Shown: positions 11,152 through 23,180 of the stretch, one piece after another
Position numbering within the stretch: position 1 is the first letter of the stretch
Layout: every line of letters starts with the position of its first letter
Assembly: GCA_014925825.1 (NCBI GenBank)
Contig: JACGCK010000115.1
Coordinates: forward strand, 1-64,000
Reading direction: 5' to 3'
DNA: 64,000 bases
From: Pholiota molesta
Taxonomy: Eukaryota > Basidiomycota > Agaricomycetes > Agaricales > Strophariaceae
Translations under genes and position numbers: made by a program
Notes under the pieces: generated by a model
The model's input: only the letters and a program-made list of their open reading frames with translations
Database searches by the model: none
Told to the model about the DNA's origin: nothing

Positions 11152-13681
11152 ATTAGCGGAAATGCGCTGGTGTCTTTGGGATTAGGGTCTTCCCAGGCGG
11201 CGGTTCTCCTGAGCGCTAAGGACCGGGGAAGAAGGCAGGAATGAGAAGGGGATGCTCTGCAGAGAACGCGGCGGGTGGGAACACTGGCGAACTGGGGGCT
11301 TGCAGTGATGTTAGGGGATGGTGATGGTAGGGTGTTGGATGGTGGCTTTGCACTGTCGAGCGCCTGCTGCCACTTTGTTTGTTTCGCCTGCCAATGCCAT
11401 CGACGTGCGGCATCGCCGGAACACTCCGAGAAGAAATTCAAACCAACGTTCTGCCGTTCACTCACCACACTCACTCACACTCAGTACTCCGTATTCAGTA
11501 CTCAGTGCCCAACCCAGTGCTGAACAATACCCGGATTGATGGATGGTTGAACGTCCTACGGACGGTGTCAGTGTCTTTCCCAGGCGCGTGCGGTCTGGCT
11601 TGTACTGGCTGGTGCGATTCCTGGATTACCTTCTGAGCGCTGCCCGGTGACGAGGACAACGTCGGTGTTCTCAGTATCCAGCACTCCGATCGGGAATGTT
11701 CCAATCTTGCCAGCCATGTCATGCTGTCAATGTCCTTCCTTCCTTTCTTTGAAGATATTCATGCTTCTTTTTCTTCTTGGCGCCCACTGTGCGCGCAGCC
11801 AGCCGGGCACGGGTGTGGCAGGATGGGGCATATTTCGTCGGAGATCAGCACAACGCTGACGCGATCTTGGGCTTGCACTGTCGTCGTCGTCGAGCGCCTG
11901 CTGCCACCTTGTTCTGATTATATCGCCTTAGACTGGTCAAGTACAGACGCGTTGAAATACTCCGGCGAGCTTTTGCACCATCTCTGTCCTCCCCGTTCGT
12001 TCATCCAGTGCAGATCCTTCTATCTCTTGATCTCAACATGTGAGGCAGAGCGCATTCAAGTTGAAGATGACCCACTTAAAATAGCAACACCTGGAGTGAT
12101 GGATGGTTGAGGGAGGGGTGGAACCGGCAGGATGCTGGTGTCTTCGCTATGCTGTTTCTATTTGGCTTGCACTGGCCCGTGCGTTCGCTGGTTGACTTCT
12201 ACCTTCTACTACTTATACCTGGTTTTTTTGGTTGATGGTATTGCCGTCTAGCACGTTCTGAGATCGGGGCTGATGTCGAGCGCCGGTGTGTACTCGCAGT
12301 GCGGCCTATCCGATTCTCAGTAAGTATCCGTAGCAGAAAAAAGGCGCCAGCCATTCCACTGGCGTTGCACCTGCTGACGCCCGTCGCGCTCCATCTATAT
12401 TTGTTTCATGTGTTGAGATGCGTCTGGGTCCTTGACTTGGTCTCTTTTTTTTAACCTTTTCACCTCTCCTTTAATTTCGTCTGATGGTTCGCCTGTCTAC
12501 CTTGAGCAAGCCTTGAGCACGCCCGAACTCGGGCTTGCTTGTGGCTATGGCCATGGTCATGTATTGACAGTATTCGAGTATTCACCCGTCGCATTGACAT
12601 GGCGCAGGAGTGCAAATGCCCCATCTATCCCTAGATGCGGTCGGGTCCTTTCTATGAACGTCTTTGCTCCCTTGTTTTTGGCGCTTACTGTGCGCGCAGC
12701 CGGGCGCGGGCTGTGATAGGTGGTGGGCTATGGTCGTGTAGTCGGGTATTCACCCGTCGCATGGCGCAGGAGCGCAAATGCTCCATCTATTCCTAGTTGC
12801 GGTCTCTTTGCTCCCTTATTATTTTTAGCCCTTACTATGCGCGCAGCCGGGCGCGGGCTGTGGTAGGTGGGGCTATGGTCGTGTATTCGGTTATTCACCC
12901 GTCGCATGGCGCAGGAGGGCAAAAGCCCTAGTTTATCCCTAGATGCAGTCAGGTCCTTTCTATGAACACCTTTGCTCCCTTATACTTGGCGCTTGCTGTG
13001 GTAGAGTGGTGCATATTTTCGCGGAGATCAGGACAACGATGACGCCCCCGCGGCTGGCGGTTGTACAGTCCTTTTATCATATCAAATTGATTATCATTTG
13101 ATTTATAAGGCCTGTTTTAGGATAATCCACTGTCCAAGTCGAATCATTGATCCTCGATATATGTATGTCGGTGGTATTGTGCTATGCTATATATAAAAGA
13201 TCGTGTTATCCTGGCTTGTGCCAAAGCTATGCCACTTATCACTTGCAAGCGAGCCCACATTGTCGATAATGGATGTAACGCGAACGAATACCTTTCGGAG
13301 TGTGTGATGTCCTATGCATAACGCGTAATACCGTGTCAGTACCCTTTTACCCCACTGCAGATCTCCTCCTATGCAACGATAACTAAAAATTAGTTAAACA
13401 GTTCAGGGTTTTCTCAGCGCACACCATGCACACCATGCACATCTTCCATGGTCACGCACACCACTGGCGTCCATGCTCGGTCTCAGGCCTGTCATGTCAA
13501 TGGCGGTGGTACTTATAGATAGGGCAGTAATGCTAACTGATCCATTTGCCAGATAGCGTATACTTGGCTGCTACTCACCTCAGACTATCGTGTTGAAGCG
13601 TCTCTTTCTGAACCATAACGACCCTATTGCTATACGTAGTCTTTCTTCTGGGCTTGTTATCTTCACGATTAGGATAAGCCA
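11152..13681. other. repeat-rich intergenic region
   Basis: No believable gene. Holds degenerate repeats (11536-11640 resembles 12095-12200, sharing atggatggttgag.., ggcttg.actggc and gcgttcgctgg blocks) and the minisatellite at 12540-13010. A segment around 11780-11900 (gcgcgcagcc..cgggc..gg, cggagatcagcacaacg) is related to the dispersed family at 17.6-18.4 and 26.2-26.9 kb. Confidence 0.5.
12540..13010. repeat. minisatellite, three units of about 145-167 bp
   Basis: Three consecutive units contain, in order, ggctatggtc.tgtat, gtattcacccgtcgca, ggcgcaggag.gcaaa.gc, ctatccctag, tttgctccctta and gcgcgcagccgggcgcgggctgtg. The cacccgtcgca anchor falls near 12583, 12750 and 12896. Units drift by small indels. 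The tail of each unit is shared with the dispersed family elsewhere in the window. Confidence 0.75.
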
Positions 13682-16396
13682 ATGGACCCGCTTTCTATCA
13701 CGCTAGCAGTTATTACTTTGGCCACGGCACTCAAGGACATCATCGAAACGGCAGAAATCATACAAGACTCGTTTTCGAAGGTATGTTCATCTGTGACAAC
13801 GTATGAACATGTTCTTATGGGATTTGAAATCGATAGCTTCCGCAGAACTATCGAAATGCGAATCGACTTGCAGAAGAGGTACTCGAGACCTTGCATGGAA
13901 TGGAGCAGATATACGAGGAGCACGAGGAAACTTTCAACAAAAATGAATCCCTAAAAAAGGCTATTAAGAAATTACAAGAGTGGGTACTACAACGAAATAA
14001 TATATGACTTGGGCACTGAGACTATACGCTGCATTGCAGAGAAATGAAATCGGCCCATGAACAATGTGCTTGCCTGCTTCCACCCGTCTCCGAGAGGAAG
14101 AGAGATAGGTTCAAAATTGCCTGGTACTCGTTCTGGAGGCGCGGAAAGGTGGAGGAACGACTCTCGGAGCTAAAGAGCTGTGTCGATAGGTGCTCCCAAC
14201 AATTCCACGTCAGTGACCCTTTATCGATCTATCAATTATCATGATCGATGCGCAACCAGTTGCTGACCCATCAGCATACATGTTTTTACCAGTTCATGAG
14301 CAGTCTCCGAACGGAAGCACGCGTCATTGAATTGCACGATACTATTGTTCAGGCCACCTCTCACTGCGCTGCCATGGTCCACAGCCGCAATAGCCTCGCC
14401 GATACGGGCACATCGTACAATGAACTTAGAGGCAGAACCAATTCGCAACTCTGCGCATTCACCCAATCGACTCCTGCTGCAATGACATGGATGACAGATA
14501 CAATCCCCATATGCGACCTCTCTAATGCTTACCTTCGCCGTGAGGTCGGAAGGGTCAATCGCTCACTCCAATCGGTATTGGCCATGTGGTCTCAGAATCT
14601 TCTGGCAGATATGGAAATTCCTCCTTGGCTCGACCTTGTCTGGGATCTAAATTCATTACTTAGGCCCGTTACCATTATTCATCAGGATGCTGTGGTTGTC
14701 GCGTTCCAGTTACAATCCCTTCTTCAAGGCAGCAAATTTGATCACTGGTTGGACGACGTTCAAACTATTTTGTATAGTCTTACTGCCCATCTCTATGATC
14801 TAGACATGCACGAAGACTACCTTACCATCCAGACCTCAATAGCAACCATCTGGAGGAGGATAGCAAGATGGCATCCCCAACAACTTCCCGTCACCTTGCC
14901 GCATCCCTCACACATCTAGCTATTGCTTTAGCGAATGTGGGAAATATACGTCAGATGCATTTAAGAAGCGAAGAAGCCATCGAAATTATTTCGTCCTTGG
15001 CGGTGCACGAGTCTGCTGGGCAATCGACAAAGCAAGATATTAGAATCATTGCTGAAATTAGGATTCTACACGCAAAATTCGACGAGTCATCCCACAGGTC
15101 TCTCCGATTAGCGCTGGATGGACACGATATGCTCGAATTTGCTTTCAAGTTGGGGCTGGCGAACTCCGATCTGGGACACCCTGCTTTGCGCCTAATGTCT
15201 CCCTTCCCCTCTGGGGCCAGGTCATTCCTTTACGTTCACTCGACATCGTACTTGAAGATCAACAAATCTCAGACGACAATTTGGATAGGTATGCCCTGAA
15301 CCTTGTTCGCATTGCCAGGATACACAGACACTTCAAGTTGTCCACGTCATCGCGCAAATTAGCGAATTTAGCTTTGACCATTTTGAAACATCTCCTCGCG
15401 AGATACCCTGGGTCCGGAAGAATTCTCAGGCAACTTGAAATGGCATTATCTTGTCTTTTCGACGCTGGCATGATAATGATAAAGAGTACCCAGTCTGATG
15501 CTCAAAATCTAGAGGGAATAGAGCAATATGTGAATATTCTTCGACGATTGGCCCCCATCAATCCTCAAATTTACGTCGAACCTCTTGCACGCGCACTCTG
15601 GTCACAGAGGGAGGCCCTTCTTTCCTTAGGCAGATCAGCTGAAGCAGAAACTGCTTATGAAGACATTATTCGTCTGAAGGATCTAGTTGTTACGCCTGCC
15701 GAATCCGGTCTCCGAATCCCTTCTGAAACAGAAGCAGACTATTATACTCAACTTGCTTCGTACCATTATATTTCCAAACGTTTTACCGATGCCATCTATG
15801 CCGCTCAGCACGCAATTTCCCAGTACAACGCTCTCGACTTCATGGACCCTGGCCAAAGCCATCCAAAAAAATTAGTGCCCTTGTCAAACTCTTCTACTCA
15901 TTCTATGCTACACATCAATATGACAAAGTGCTATCAGAAGGATGCAAGGTGATAAAGCTGATTGACAACTCCAGTATACCCCCAGAATTCGGTTTTACTG
16001 ACTTTTTGAACGTCTTGATGGATGCTTTGGAGGCATCGTCACATCCGGAAGCACTTGCACAGGCGGCCGATCTCTACGCCCACATCCGGAGGTTCCTTCG
16101 TTCTAGAGAGCTAAAATTCAGGAAGGAGTTAGCCCCTACTTTAATTCGATATGCGGACCTGCTCCAGAAGAAAGGCATGGTTGGAGAAGCGGCCGTATTT
16201 CTCCGGGAGATGCTCAATGATTGGTGAGAAATTTTCGGGGATGAGAAAATACGACTGTGACTGAATTGCATATTAAATGCCTGCTAAATCTCTCACAGAC
16301 AAACGATGAGCATGGAGAGGTTGGAACAGCTCTGCGGTATAAGGAGGAAGCAAGATTTCTGATTGTTGGGCGGTGTTCCTGCGGATGAGGTCAGCG
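13682..16396 (+). pseudogene. HeLo/MLKL-NTD-like plus TPR-repeat protein, frame-broken
   Basis: Exons 13682-13780, 13837-13979 and 14040-14208, then a long one from 14260, are joined by normal 51-60 bp introns. The start MDPLSITLAVITLATALKD and the following helices (LAEEVLETLHGMEQIYEEHE) resemble the N-terminal helical bundle of fungal STAND/NLR-like proteins (HeLo or MLKL-NTD-like). The rest is alpha-helical, TPR-like (RHLAASLTHLAIALANVG; LLSLGRSAEAETAYEDIIRL; YISKRFTDAIYAAQHAISQY). No NACHT or P-loop is visible. The coding frame shifts without plausible introns near 14890, 15200 and 15870 (the last beside an A7 run). A final intron near 16226-16300 leads to a short tail whose end is uncertain. 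Roughly 750 residues if read through. Function in cell-death or self-recognition signalling is only an inference from the N-terminus. Confidence 0.6.
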
Positions 16397-18812
16397 GACA
16401 GGATTATTATTCGACGCGACGGGACATGACATCCGACGATGGCATGGCTGCAGATGCAATTCGCACGCGGTTTTGGGATCGCGTGTGGTGGAATGGCCTA
16501 TCGCAAAGCATGACTGAAGTCGATGTGGATCCTGCACCTGAGAGGCGCGACTGCGAGTCGCGGGAGATTTCGTCGGCAGAGACTCGGACAACGCCAGCAT
16601 AAATATCTGTATCAGTAGGATGTATAGTATTGTCAGCGAGCCAGTGAATGTTGTACTAGTAGGAATTACTGACGAATTGTATTTTTCTAGTGTCATCGTT
16701 CTGTGAGCAAGTTTGAGTACGAGGTTGAGTTATCTGATTATGTAAGTTGGACGCTGTGTCTTGACGTGGGACCGGGACCCCATCAACTGGCCCAGCACCC
16801 CAGACTCGATGATGCGTCTCTCTGCTCGTTCTCTTATACTCACCCAGTGCCGTTCGGGCTCTCGCACCCTAATGACCCTATGGGCGTCCATAGACGTGGA
16901 TCGCTTTAAAGATCCAAACCCGCATTGGTATATTCATCCCATTCACTGCACTTTCTCAGCTTGAACAAGTCTAGATCAACCTTCACTTTGGGCGATTGAC
17001 GATGGTGTGTTGAATACGTCGATGAAGTCTGAAAAGAAACAGGTTGGGCCAGACAGCATCTCTCTATGTATGGTATTGGCTGGTGCGATGCCTGCGCTGA
17101 CCTCGAAGATCTGATCCATGACGACCGGGTGATGGTAGTGGTCAGCACTCCGAGTCCAATAGGCGCCAGGTTGTGCCGGCCATTCCACACTATGCGAGTG
17201 CTGTAGTCACCGATCTTGTCGCCTGTGTATTTCTGTAGGAGGCCGCGATGCAGGCCAGGCGAGGGCCCAGCGGTGGTCCGGGCGCAATCACTTCAAGGGG
17301 TTCATTTGTTACTCACTGGGAAACAGTGTCGGTGCTGGTTGAAGAGGCCGCTGCCAAAGGACTGCAGCGCCGTGCAAAGTGCACGAGCCGCAGGAAGGAG
17401 GGTGTGCATCGCTGGTCAAAGGCTGTGTTTCTGGGAGTGGTGCCTCCGACTCATCGCAGGGTGGTTGACCGTATCGTGGGCGCGAAGGGAGGATGGCCTG
17501 CGATGTTACTGATTAGTGTCGAAGTCTTTCTGCCCCTGGATGGTTGGTGGAAGTGATCGATTAGTTCGATTTCTGGGGTATGGCCGAGGTCATCTCATTT
17601 CCATGCGGTGTTCGTGTCGTCGATGCTCAGCGACGCAGTCTGGGTATTCATCCGCACCACCAGCCGTTCGCTGGTGCTGCCGCCGAAGCTGCCCCCGTAC
17701 GCCGTTCCCGTCTATCCAGTTCTCTTTCTTTCTCGATTTCACGTTCATCTTTGTCCGTTGGTTTCTCGTTTTCGTTTGTCCGCCTGTCTGTGTTACGTTT
17801 GCCACATCTACGTAGCCGGGCTCGGGCTATAGCTATGGCTATAGACATGGATATGGATATGGATGGCCATGGCTTCATCGGAGATCGCAACGATGACGAC
17901 TGCCCCGCATGCATGCGGCGAACTACAGTCCCATTTGGTCGATGCTCCTTCCTCTCCTCGGCCAACTATCCAATCCATTATCTATATTGCTATCTGTGTT
18001 TCTGCCTGCCTGCACGTACCGCCTTCACTGCCATTTCTTAGTCTCGGACCAGACTCTTCTAACCATCCCAATTCAGATGCGACGGTGTCAGAGTCTGGGC
18101 TACAACCAACTTTATTATCTGATCAACCGACAGCAGGATGGTTTGGTCCGAGACTAGACATTTCTTGCCAGTTTGTCTCTCCTCTGACATGGACATACGG
18201 GCATTCAGTTATATTGCCTGTCAATTGACTGTTGCCGAACGCCTGCGTATGGCTAGCGCTTATTTACTGACTAGCCGTTGGTGGATTTTGCGCGATCGCA
18301 TTTTCAAACTGGCTATGCGATCATCATTGCACTCTATGCCACATATAGACAGATCATCAGCCAACCTCAGTCAATCACTATGCATCTAAGTGAGCATGAA
18401 GATCGCGGGCTTTGCAATGATGGCGCGCATGCTCTCTCCCCTCCTCCACCACATCAATGACGCCGCCGCTACGATTCAGAATCTTTACCGAGTTCTGCCT
18501 CTGGATTTTTCTTCGTAACCCACAATCACATACACTAGCATGTTTGCCTCAGCTCTCAACCTACAATGACATCTAGCAAGAAACATATTATATACATTGG
18601 AATCAGAGGGCTATTACCTAGCACCTGGCATTCGAGTTCGTCGCCTACAACATTTCCATCTCAGTGCGCACTCGGATGCGAACCTGCCATGTCCGCTAAC
18701 ACAAGAATCTAACATATCTGTTGGTTAAACATGGCTGATAGACAGATAACGACGTACACATCAGGGTGATGGTTTCAAAATTCTAATTTATCGAAGCCAT
18801 TTTGTCCAAGGT
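16397..18812. other. repeat-rich intergenic region
   Basis: No gene called. 17560-18300 carries a copy of the dispersed family, and 17815-17872 a short tandem run (ggctat / ggatat units). The open frames at 17580-18041 and 17863-18228 lie inside repeat DNA and show no conserved motif. Confidence 0.45.
17585..18300. repeat. dispersed degenerate repeat, copy at 17.6 kb
   Basis: Shares ordered blocks with 26228-26760: atgctcagcgacgc/atgctcagtgatgc, cgttcgctggtgctgcc, ccccgtacgcc, gccgggctcgggct, gacatggatat..ggatatggatgg, catcggagatc, gacgactgccc, ctaccgtccca, gtcgatgctcc. About 70% identity by eye with indels. Both copies have the same orientation. Confidence 0.6.
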
Positions 18813-20363
18813 TCAAAATTTTCTGGTTCCGAAATGATCTTGAAGGTAACATTCGACCTGTTTGATGTGTTTCCGAGCCATCGACGTTGTGAATTTTTTG
18901 ATACGCTCAAGCAAGGGATCTGAGGGTGGAATATCGAGGTTATTTACTAGTGCGATCCTTCGAATTGGGCATGCGGAATTGTCGAGATCCAACCATCTAG
19001 TCTGAGAGAAGAAGACATTGCGAATAAAGGTATCCAGCCTCTTTGCTGCCTCGTTATCACTGCAGTGATGAGTTGAGGGCAACTCGAGGCGCAGATGTAC
19101 CAGGTTAGGCACAAGACTCCAGATGGGCTGGATATCTCCAATCTCAGCGTATACCTTTGTGCGATATTCGCTGTCATCGAAACCGAAAAAATCAGCATCT
19201 TCGATGACCAGCTTTTTGATTGCTGGTGTGGACTGCAGCACCGTGCAGAGCTCGGTAAGGGCATGATGGTCTTTCCACGATAGCGCCTCAGAGCATAGAA
19301 ACAGAGTGCGGAGGACAGGCAGATGGAGGTCGGTCATGAGTGAGCTGAAAGGGAACTCTCCCGAATCACCAAAATCATCGCTCGGCGACCGAATAAACAA
19401 CGTAGAAAGGTGGGAAAGGGTGCACTTTGTAGGTTTTGCGCATTCCTCGATGCCAGTCAAATATTCAAATTCGAGATACACCCATTGTAGGTCTGGGAGC
19501 CCTCGCGTTAACGAAAACCAGAAATTGAGGGGGAACTTGCGGGTCTTCATTGCCAGATGGGTCAATGTAGACCAATGGTTTGGAATAGGAGTATTGTGGC
19601 ATGGATCATCCATGTCAATGACTAGACGTCGCAGCGCTGAGGGGGCATGTGTTTGTATAAGTCCTATAATGAATTGAGCATCATAGAAATGATATTCTAT
19701 GCCATCCTGTTCTCCAGATCCATATGTCACCAGAGTATGGGCGTTTGCGAGTGCAACCTGGTCTCCGATTTCGAATTTCCCATAAATTCGACTCCAGAAG
19801 AGCGGTGCAATGTCCAGGTACTGGGCCGATGACGCGTATTTCAGAATGACAGCCATTCCGTCTCCTTCCATTATAGGTGCCCAGTTGTTCGTGGAATCCA
19901 CCTCGATATCAAGGCGGAGAAACGGTGGAATGGAGCCTTGTTTATTTTTCCACCACAGAAGGAAGTCAATTTCTTCTTGGAGAAATGCGAACATTTCGAG
20001 TTCGTCATCGACGATGTCTGCGGTCATGCAATAGTATAGGTGGGACCATAGTGTAGGAGATTCGACCGCAGCCGTTCTCCAGGATGAACAGATTTGGCAT
20101 AGGAGCATGGGAGCAACCGTCGTGTCTGGCTGTTGAATCTCAAGAGGATGTCGCGGAAGGCAATGGATGAAAATTTCCCTAAGAACGTCATAGGGAATCT
20201 TGCTTATGGGACTCCTGACTGGACGTTTGGACATTGCTGATTCAGATGGCATCATCCTAGTTTGGGAAGTATCGAGCGTAGAAAGGCTGCGCAAGAACCA
20301 GACGAGAACAACTTGCGAGAACAGACAAGAACAAGAGAGTGCGACGATAGTTCGTCGCACCAT
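18813..20363 (-). CDS. F-box protein
   Basis: A single open frame of 516 codons. An F-box lies near residues 50-100 (ISKIPYDVLREIFIHCLP, then LLCQICSSWRTAAVESPTLW), the standard form in Agaricomycetes, followed by a long leucine-rich, alpha/beta C-terminal region typical of substrate-recruiting parts of SCF ubiquitin ligases. The first 36 residues are hydrophobic and unlike the family; the Met pair at residues 37-38 (MMPSESAMSK, near 20255) is a better start, or a short 5' intron is hidden there. No frame break and no intron inside the body. Substrate unknown. Confidence 0.8.
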   Translation of the reverse strand: MVRRTIVALSCSCLFSQVVLVWFLRSLSTLDTSQTRMMPSESAMSKRPVRSPISKIPYDVLREIFIHCLPRHPLEIQQPDTTVAPMLLCQICSSWRTAAVESPTLWSHLYYCMTADIVDDELEMFAFLQEEIDFLLWWKNKQGSIPPFLRLDIEVDSTNNWAPIMEGDGMAVILKYASSAQYLDIAPLFWSRIYGKFEIGDQVALANAHTLVTYGSGEQDGIEYHFYDAQFIIGLIQTHAPSALRRLVIDMDDPCHNTPIPNHWSTLTHLAMKTRKFPLNFWFSLTRGLPDLQWVYLEFEYLTGIEECAKPTKCTLSHLSTLFIRSPSDDFGDSGEFPFSSLMTDLHLPVLRTLFLCSEALSWKDHHALTELCTVLQSTPAIKKLVIEDADFFGFDDSEYRTKVYAEIGDIQPIWSLVPNLVHLRLELPSTHHCSDNEAAKRLDTFIRNVFFSQTRWLDLDNSACPIRRIALVNNLDIPPSDPLLERIKKFTTSMARKHIKQVECYLQDHFGTRKF

Positions 20364-20726
20364 GTGTCGCGACCATGTGATGTGATTTGTCTGAAATCTG
20401 AATCAAACTTGTGTAGAATATCATCATTGTAAAGATTCAAGTACTCACGCCCAGAGTAGGGTGCTGCATACTGAGAAAATCAACTGGGATATGAATTAGG
20501 TCTGATTCTTACTCCTAACTTTTTAATTCATGAATGGCCATGCTCACGCAATAATTTAGCGGTGGGCAATTGGTGGGCACTGTCAGACGCAGATATAGAT
20601 CATGATCGGAATTTGATCGTAATGCGGACGTATTTTTTTGTAATTGAGGATGTGAGGATAATGAAGATTTAAGTTGTTTATAACTATCATCTCTGGCCTC
20701 GGACAAATTACAATAAATAGAAAGGA
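20364..20726. other. intergenic between divergent-strand-neutral minus genes, nothing seen
   Basis: About 360 bp holding the promoter side of the F-box gene and the 3' flank of P450 copy A. No motif recognised. Confidence 0.4.
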
Positions 20727-22928
20727 TTAAGCCTCAACTTTGCAAGTCTCCAGAATAAGTTGCCCAGCCTTATCTGATCTGGGCGTTACTGAGCATTCGA
20801 AAGGATGTGGGTAACTTGAACATCCCATAGCGTCAGAGTGGAATGACTAGCATGATATAGAATGGTTGTTGGCGTACCAGCTAAGTCCAATTTCGGTGTA
20901 CCTGGCTTCCAGCGGCAATTCTTTACCCGAAGAATCCTTCTTCTTTCCAATGTCGAAAGTCGAAAGGATTGTAGCGATAGCCAGCCAAACCTATTTGGGC
21001 CAAGTCAGTATGAGCGATGGAAAAATGCGTCATTATATACCGAGGCGACGCCTAAATGACGACCAGGACAAACCCTATGATTTTGTAAATAAAAGGAATC
21101 AATCAACATAAGCCGTCAAAAACCGTGAATGATTCGTACCGTCTACCGAATCCAAATGCGAATCCAACGTCATCGTTATTTAGCTCCCCATTCTCGTCGA
21201 AGAATCGATCCGGGTTGAAGATCTCCGGCTCCTCGTATTTTTCCGGATCGCGCGACATTGCCCTGGAAAATATTGAGTATACATATCTGTGTATGGTATT
21301 ATTGCAATATACTCACCAGACATTGTAATGAACCGCGGTATCTGTACATATGGCAAAACAACTGCTGTTAGCCTCCAATATTCTGCGAAAACTCTGAAAG
21401 ACTTGCCTTTCGGGATGTAATATCCCTGGTATATGTCATCGTCCTTGCTGGCGTGTGGTAGTCCGAGGGGAACCATTGGCTTCCAACGAACTACTTCGCG
21501 TAGAATGGCTGTCACATATGGCAAAGATGATTGATCATCGTAATTTGGGAGTCGATCATTGCCAACGACATGGTCAATCTCGGATTGTGCCTTCTTTTGA
21601 ACATCCGGAAATGATATCATGGCGATGAAGAAATTCATTATCGTGGATGCGGTCTTTAATTCAGAATTAGCAGAAGTCTAATTTTGAGGTTTGAATGGGA
21701 TATTACCGTCCCGACTCCAGCTTTTTACGAAGAAAAGGATAAATAATGTCACCCGCTGCTGCATTCAATAGACACATACCGCCATATCCAGTTGCGGCAG
21801 CTTCCTTCAATGATATAACATCCGCTTCCGAGTGACACTTTTCCAAAAAGCTGGAGATTACAGAGAGGCGCGTGCTCCCTGATGCCTATTGATATCCATT
21901 AAAATCATATACCATCGCGGTTTATAGATTTGAATGTGAATCAAAACGTACCAACGAATCTGTGGTATATTTGAATGGAGCGTCGCGTTGCTCAGCGACC
22001 GTTTGTCTAATTGTGGATGCATAGTCTTTGAACTTATTCCCAGGGAGCCAACGCGGAAGATAGCGCAGGATCGGGAAGGTATTGATTATCCATTTAGGCG
22101 ATTGCCCAAGAGAAACAGCAGGGCGAATGCTTTCCAAAAGTGTAACCAAGTGGTCGTCCTTCGGCGCAACATCGTACCCGTAAGTCACCGACAGAACGAT
22201 AGCCCCGGCAAAGCTGGCGGTATTGCGATGATGGGAGTTGATTGAAAGGAACAATTCAATAGTAACTTCTGACTCACGTTTTAATATGGGCCTCAAAATC
22301 CTTCGGGTTCGTTAAAAGCCTATATAGCACGTCATGCATCTTTTGTGTTTGAGTCGGTCTGTATGCGAGGGCTGATTCGGGCTTGAAAGTCTGTTGGAGG
22401 ACCCGCCTATGCTGACGCCATTCAGGCCCGTATGTCTTCAATGCAGTGGAAAAGTTTAATCCCATCCTTTTGAAGGTATCGTGAGCAGTTTACAAGCAAG
22501 AGTCAAATAGTAACATGACATACAGATCGTACATGGGCGTAATTGGACGCGAAGAATAATTGTGAGACCGCTTGTCGAGAAGCTCCGTTGCATCCTTCAA
22601 GGAGTTGAGTATGACAACAGGCTTGTTAGAGACCCGCAAATACAAGATGTCCCCTGATCAAAATACATATTCATTGAGCACTCTTTGGAAATATGCAGCA
22701 GAAAAAGAAAATGGCACCATAGATTTTTGCCCACTCGGTACAAACACGCCACAGAAGTGGGACGGAGACATCAGCTTTATTCCCGGAGATAATGCCTTTA
22801 GAAGGCGGGCCAGGTGGATATGGTATTTTGCGCCAAGATGCCTGCATCGCGCGATTAAGCGCCCATAGAAAAATGGCGCCTACGCTTGCGAGCGACAGTG
22901 CAAACGCCGCCTGATAGGTACTGATCAT
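20727..22928 (-). CDS. cytochrome P450 monooxygenase, copy A (intact)
   Basis: Twelve exons: 22928-22718, 22653-22524, 22466-22278, 22213-21952, 21885-21780, 21720-21707, 21653-21407, 21341-21317, 21262-21140, 21074-21041, 20990-20878, 20814-20727. They sum to 1542 bp (513 residues) with every phase correct. An N-terminal membrane anchor (FALSLASVGAIFLWAL) precedes the proline hinge PYPPGPPSKG. The I-helix reads AGVGTT (300-305), the K-helix EVVR (357-360), then FNPDRF, and the heme loop FGFGRRVCPGRH with ligand Cys438. This is a fungal microsomal class II P450 that needs a CPR partner; substrate unknown. Exon 6 is 14 bp. Intron 7 has a GC donor (AAAG/GCAAGT). The promoter has a TATAAG at 23011-23016, 83 bp before the ATG. 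It is paralogous to 56736-58887. Confidence 0.93.
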
Positions 22929-23180
22929 GGTGACCTCGGTGCCAGTCTGTTATACGATGACGCTTTGGAGGGAATAGTGGGGCTTGTAGGAAACATCCAG
23001 CTGAATGCTTCTTATACCTAGCGCGTCACAGCTGAGGGCGTTCACAGGAGCTCTGTGGGAAGCAACGCCATGACCTCGGGGCATCATCTCGATCTGGCCC
23101 GTCCGTGCGGGGTCGCACTTCCGACCGACATCGGCCTCGAATTTAGTACGGAATACCACCTAATACCACGCACAGCCACC
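22929..23180 (-). promoter_or_regulatory. P450-A upstream region, duplicated with the gene
   Basis: Read on the minus strand, this segment shares ordered blocks with 56488-56735 upstream of P450-B: aggtggctgtgcgtggtatt, agtgcgac.ccgcacgga, gttgcttc / ctgcttctc, gtgaacgcc.tcagctg, then a TATAAG box and gcattcagctg. The duplication that produced the two P450 genes therefore included at least 250 bp of promoter. Confidence 0.65.

Noticed and set aside
12540..13010. CRISPR-like array of three repeats
   Set aside because: A eukaryotic genome; the units are 145-167 bp, degenerate and without spacers, so it is a minisatellite.
17580..18041. 153-codon frame with repeated Met-Asp near the ggatat run
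   Set aside because: Lies entirely within a dispersed repeat that is also present at 26.2 kb, where the frame is not conserved.
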